Shown here piece after piece: positions 60,501-64,000 of a stretch of 64,000 nucleotides of DNA. The notes under the pieces are model-generated. The model had not been told where the DNA came from and searched no databases. It worked only from the letters and a program-made list of their open reading frames with translations. The position numbers and the translations under genes are program-made. The stretch comes from Sinonovacula constricta (lineage: Eukaryota; Mollusca; Bivalvia; Cardiida; Solecurtidae): positions 76,751,876 through 76,815,875 of the forward strand of contig CM017556.1 in the NCBI GenBank assembly GCA_007844125.1. Direction: 5' to 3'. Within the stretch, counting starts at the first letter, position 1. Every line of letters begins with the position of its first letter.

Positions 60501-63500
60501 CCGATGACATCAGCAGAGCACGTGATGATGATCCTGCTGTCATGTGAGACCAGCTCCCTGGCCCGTAGTTGTACACGGCTGTTGGTCTCGTACAAGCTGC
60601 GTTCGTAAAGTTGTCCGTCCGGTACATAACACGATCGTCCTGGGGAAGAAACAACAAATTCTCATGCATGCTGACTAATTATTGTTTTGTTAATTATACG
60701 AAGTACTGAATCACGATGATATTAACCTATTCTGATGTCCGAATTCGAAAGAGTTTTTTCCAAGCACGTTAAAGGCCTAGGTGTGCCTAGGACCGAGTGC
60801 TTCCAGTCATTTGTCTATTTAGATCTTTGACCCAAAGAACTTTCAGACATACGTTTTCAGTAAATAGACATTTTGTTTTCATTTCTTCTCGTTTTTATTG
60901 AGCTAATTATATCCCAAATATTCGCAATAATAACAAAAATATCATATCAACATCTAGTATCCAGAATTAAAATCGACATGAAAATAAAATATTTGCAGTA
61001 TAGTGCATATCGGCGCTACTACACTTCGGCGATTCGTTAATTTTTCATTATCTATTGCAGCTATATCGCGATTTTTTTTCAGACTTACTTAGACGATACA
61101 CTTCACAAAAACAGGAAAAAAACAAACAAACAGTTTACGCATTAGCTACTCAACAGAACTAGACACTTAATTTCTGAAACAAACAGAATATATTCTAAAC
61201 ATACAGTATATTGTCAATTTACAAACAGTCAAACAGCTTCGCAAAAAAAAAAAATGAACAATGCAAGAGGCACTGGGAGTTAAGGGTCAAGAACGGAAGG
61301 CTGTAATCCGTGCTCATGGGAAATCAGCTAAAATGGGTTTCCGGCTAGGTCTGGTTATAGAGTGACACGATTATGGTCATAGTACATAATAAAACAATCA
61401 ACTACACGAGATACTGTGTATCTAACCTGACCGACAGATGACACTGCTACTACTAGTAGTAGTACTACTACCACTTATACTTCTACTATTACCACTACTT
61501 ATACTACTACTACTACAACTTCTTAAACTACTTCTACCAAATTTTTATACTAACATTATTTAATGATGTTACTTATTCATCTACAGTACCTAATAAAACA
61601 ATCAACTACACGAGATAGTGTGTATCTAACATGACCGACAGATGGCACTGCCAGACCAGGTCCCGTCAGGCAGACAAGTAAGTTTTGGGGAGCCTTCCAA
61701 CACCATCCCTGGCTGGGAGCACCTGCGGATAGTTATTGTATCGCCCACTGAATAAATACTGTCATTAGAATTATATAGGGCGTTCTCTTGCGCGGGGTGC
61801 CTGCAAACAACTTTATCTGCAAAAAAACGAAAATACATATATTTTATCACGGAGTTATTTTATTTCTGATCTTTTTTCCAAATGCTCAAACATAGTTGTC
61901 CACATACTGAAGTTATTTTATTTGTGAATTTCATATGAGCATTGTTGCTGCCAATTGTTCGGAGACAATATAAAAACAACTGGAATGTCTTGTATACAAC
62001 CCATAATTATGGACTCTATCGATACACTTTCTATAATAAAGAGATGATTTTTACTGAAGCAAGAACCTGAATATTGAAAACATTGTGTTGATAAATAAAT
62101 ATATTCATATGCAAATTTGCCTTAAAGTAACTTATTAGTCAGTAAGCTATTGTTTGTTATGTTTTGCCAACAAATCTGGTTTTGGAAGGCATATTTCATA
62201 CGAGTTGGCAAAACACATCTAATGAAACAATGATAAGCAGAAGCAGTTGTTCCTACCTATGCAACTAAAACGAGGATTGGTCCAGCTGCCGTTATAACAC
62301 AATCTTTCTGGCAAGCCTGTTAGTTCCGCTTTGGCCGCGCATGCGTAATGCAGCACATATCCGTGAGGGAAGGTATGGAATATTGACACAGGCTCGGACA
62401 CAGTTGTCCCCGGTATCTCATCTGGAGCGCCACATCGGGCGTACCCTGTGAAGAAGAAAAGTGGATTAATAAATCGTACTTTAAATAAAATCATAAGCTT
62501 TCTCTCGCCAGACATTATATGAATATATGCAAGTGTGTTCTGCATACTACATAAAGCATAATAACCATACCCTTAAAATGATGTCCAGTTATAGCAAACA
62601 TAATTTTTTATCGCAATTCTTAACGATTTGCATATGCAGTAGGGGTACTTTTGTTCTATTTGTTTTATTTAGATAGTTACTTAAACATTTATTTCAGGGA
62701 TTAGACATTCCACACATTGACACAATTGTTTGAAGTAGTATACCTTAAACAACACTTGTGTCTCTAGATCGTACGTGGTAGATTCTAGGATGGTTTCGCT
62801 ATCAAGATACAACTAGAGTTTAAGTTAAATGTTTTGTCCTTTATTTCCACTAGATAAGTTATGAAAACACAAGCGACAATTGTCTGGCTATCCCATTAAA
62901 TGTAAGGTCGGAATTAATCTTTTTATGTTTCATTCTATGGCGCTGCGCGCCTGACAAACGGAATCCTATGGAAAACAAGTCTGTAATTCGTTTTCCTGAA
63001 TATTTGCATGAAGCATATGATAGGCTCCGTGTCTGCAGCGGCACGGACATTCAGCCAATGAAATTATTTCAATTTAAAAACACAGGCGTCGCAGATTAGT
63101 CCTGCCATCTTGACATTAACAAATAGTTTTTTGTACCTTGAATTGACGAGATTCAACTAGATTCAACTAGACTCGTTGTAACTCGATGAAATAAGCATGG
63201 AATAAAAAGTAAATATGTACATGTATGTTTTAGTGATAGTGTTGTATTTCTGAAATAAGATACGATCATACACTAAAATCGACAAAAATATCCTTCATGT
63301 ATTAATTTTGAGAGAATCAACTATTCTTCAGCATTTGGAGCTCAGCGGCCTCGTCTGTTTCCGAACTGGGCATAAGGAAAAATACTTCATCTTTATACAT
63401 CAGTCATCGACCATACGCTGATTGGCTCGATAGCGAATTATTGACAGTTGTGTGTGGGCCTTGCATCAAAATTCAACGTTTTCTTTTGCTATTTGTTGTG

Positions 63501-63992
63501 GCCGATGGTAGAGTCAATGACTTGCAACTAAGCTGACTGCTTAGCCTCTCATCGCGTGGTTTCGAGCCCCGTCCGGAGCGAAAGACTTAAAGTAGGAAGA
63601 TCTTCCAGCTGACATATGGGACGCTCCGGTTCTACCCAGACATTTGTCCGGAGTCTTTTACCACCAGAAATAGTTGGCGTCTCAATTATGACCATAAGTA
63701 TGTCGCTGCCATGTGTTTATAAACAAACAAACAACCAAACAAGCAATACCTGCTTCAAGGACGATATCAAAATACATACGGATGCATTCTGGTAGTACTG
63801 GATCCCAGCTTCCATTTTTGCAAAAACTGAAATACTGTTTCTTTATAATGTCACCGATGACATCAGCAGAGCACGTGATGATGATCCTGCTGTCATGTGA
63901 GACCAGCTCCCTGGCCCGTAGTTGTACCCGGCTGTTGGACTCGTACACGCTGCGTTCGTAAAGTTGTCCGTCCGGTACATAACACGATCGTC
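50701..63992 (-). CDS. Extracellular CCP (sushi)-repeat protein with C-terminal PAN/apple-like domain, 3' part
   Basis: Twelve minus-strand exons are supported. In transcript order: 63992-63750, 62445-62257, 61816-61631, 60639-60397, 59106-58918, 58476-58291, 57288-57046, 55762-55574, 55118-54933 (nine CCP exons), 52511-52308 (tenth CCP), 51717-51628 (Ser/Thr/Pro linker) and 50999-50701 (PAN-like, TGA). Every exon is phase 1 at both inner ends, so any number can be added without a frameshift. Each CCP exon holds four Cys and the G-x-W-x-P/S...C ending of sushi domains, which fold as disulfide-bonded extracellular modules in complement-like, adhesion and lectin-type proteins. No signal peptide or membrane anchor is visible; the 5' end is outside the window. 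The ligand is unknown. Confidence 0.88.
51628..51717 (-). CDS. Ser/Thr-rich linker exon
   Basis: Starts after TTTTTAG and ends GCAA|GTATGT. It encodes about 30 residues rich in S, T, P and E (PSEATTSSSTTVPTETTS), a typical O-glycosylated spacer between extracellular domains. Phase 1 at both ends joins FCNI from the CCP exon to NCKVYKD of the PAN exon. Confidence 0.75.
51776..51966 (-). other. Possible alternative exon of the CCP-PAN gene
   Basis: After a CTTTCAG acceptor a frame in the right phase runs about 60 codons (NCTIPPYIFAIQ, then DSDYVSIGDRGNAVC) to a TAG at about 51778. The composition is protein-like and resembles the first half of a CCP domain. A strong-looking donor, ATATA|GTAAGG, overlaps the stop, but joining it to the linker exon makes a stop as well. 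If real it would give an alternative, shorter C-terminus that lacks PAN. It may be a decayed CCP exon. Confidence 0.3.
52308..52511 (-). CDS. CCP exon nearest the linker (single copy)
   Basis: Acceptor TTTCTAG, donor ACATAG|GTATA, 204 nt. The peptide begins SCKLPKP, has RQYCKRGS, KSTCVLGRW and ends FQFCNI, giving the four sushi cysteines and the conserved Trp. It is clearly more divergent than the nine duplicated CCP exons and lies outside the tandem block. Confidence 0.85.
52795..53245. repeat. Dispersed repeat copy 2 and unit-end homology
   Basis: 52795-52950 repeats the element at 9680-9925 (gatgcatccacccc, accaggtaaaagagta, ctggatccgc). 52955-53245 is homologous to the end of each 3.34-kb block (57735-58030 and 61080-61370), so part of the duplicated unit also lies downstream of the tandem array. 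Confidence 0.65.
53575..53700 (+). repeat. Dispersed repeat with ataggcaaactttcggatac, copy 2
   Basis: Second copy of the repeat at 32215-32340, in the same orientation. Confidence 0.5.
54440..54620 (+). repeat. (CTA)n microsatellite region
   Basis: Long imperfect run of act/cta triplets. Shorter relatives are found at 54745-54840, 58105-58175 and 61445-61520, next to a truncated CCP exon end. Confidence 0.85.
54683..58040 (-). repeat. Tandem block 1 with three CCP exons
   Basis: First of three tandem copies of a block of about 3.35 kb. On the minus strand it holds exon c (57288-57046: CYVPDGQLYERSV at the start, FCRNGSWDPILPEC at the end), exon b (55762-55574: RCGAPDAIPG, ending FSCIG) and exon a (55118-54933: VVCRHPAQENALY, ending GTWSGSAICRS). 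The block starts at agtacataataaaacaatc. A SINE (56803-57040) is inside. Confidence 0.92.
56803..57040 (+). repeat. tRNA-derived SINE, copy in block 1
   Basis: Head gccgatggtagagtcaatg, B box tggtttcgagtccc, body with gatcttccagctgac and the core ggttctacccagacatttgt, tail tatttaaaaacaaacaagc. The tail ends six bases from the donor of CCP exon c. Copies lie at about 60154-60391 and 63495-63744. Confidence 0.8.
58041..61380 (-). repeat. Tandem block 2 with three CCP exons
   Basis: Second copy, 3340 bp, nearly identical to block 1 in introns as well as exons. Exons c 60639-60397, b 59106-58918, a 58476-58291. Protein differences are few: IITC for IVTC in c, TGWPERL for TGSPERL in b, CSQTGM for CSQPGM in a. 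Confidence 0.92.
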
Positions 63993-64000
63993 CTGGGGAA
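61381..64000 (-). repeat. Tandem block 3 with three CCP exons, cut by the window
   Basis: Third copy; the window ends eight bases beyond the acceptor-side base of exon c. Exons c 63992-63750, b 62445-62257, a 61816-61631. Differences include NSNDS for DSNDS in a, APDEIPG and YVLHYAC in b, YESNSR and FCKNGSWDPVLPEC in c. In exon a the last exonic base before the donor is T instead of G (TCAT|GTTAGA). Confidence 0.92.

Overview
The window reads as animal nuclear DNA, most likely from a bivalve mollusc. It is AT-rich, its genes are split by long introns, and it is crowded with minisatellites, MITEs, tRNA-derived SINEs and a decayed LINE. Several dispersed repeats look like ones I remember from bivalve genomes; that is memory, not a search. 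All gene models below were built by hand from splice-site phase agreement and family resemblance. There is no transcript evidence, and the species is not identified.

Layout: (1) 293-8050, minus strand: the 5' part of an ODF3/CIMAP-type ciliary SHIPPO-repeat gene, with two coding exons, a long first intron and a probable 5'UTR exon near 7966; its 3' end lies outside the window. (2) 8.1-12.8 kb: intergenic, with dispersed repeats, a long (TA)n tract and one unexplained open frame. (3) 12853-27653, minus strand: a six-exon METTL25-like methyltransferase whose intron 2 holds a degenerate CR1/L2-like LINE and about 3 kb of minisatellite. (4) 27.8-33.6 kb: intergenic, with two inverted-repeat elements. 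(5) 33676-44551, plus strand: a complete eight-exon ATP5PO gene (OSCP subunit of mitochondrial ATP synthase). Its introns carry two hAT-like elements and SINEs, and its last 3' splice site has been tandemly amplified. (6) 45.2-50.1 kb: a dispersed repeat and a 3.9-kb array of 39-bp monomers with a 1466-bp higher-order period. (7) 50.5-64.0 kb, minus strand: the 3' part of an extracellular mosaic gene made of sushi/CCP exons, a Ser/Thr-rich linker and a C-terminal PAN/apple-like domain. A 3.34-kb block with three CCP exons is present in three tandem copies and runs off the right edge.

The genes do not form one pathway: they cover cilium structure, a predicted methyltransferase, mitochondrial ATP synthesis and an extracellular recognition-type protein. 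The most unusual signal is the array of duplicated 3' splice sites ahead of the last ATP5PO exon (44013-44459). The second is the recent in-frame triplication of CCP exons, which should lengthen the encoded protein by whole domains.
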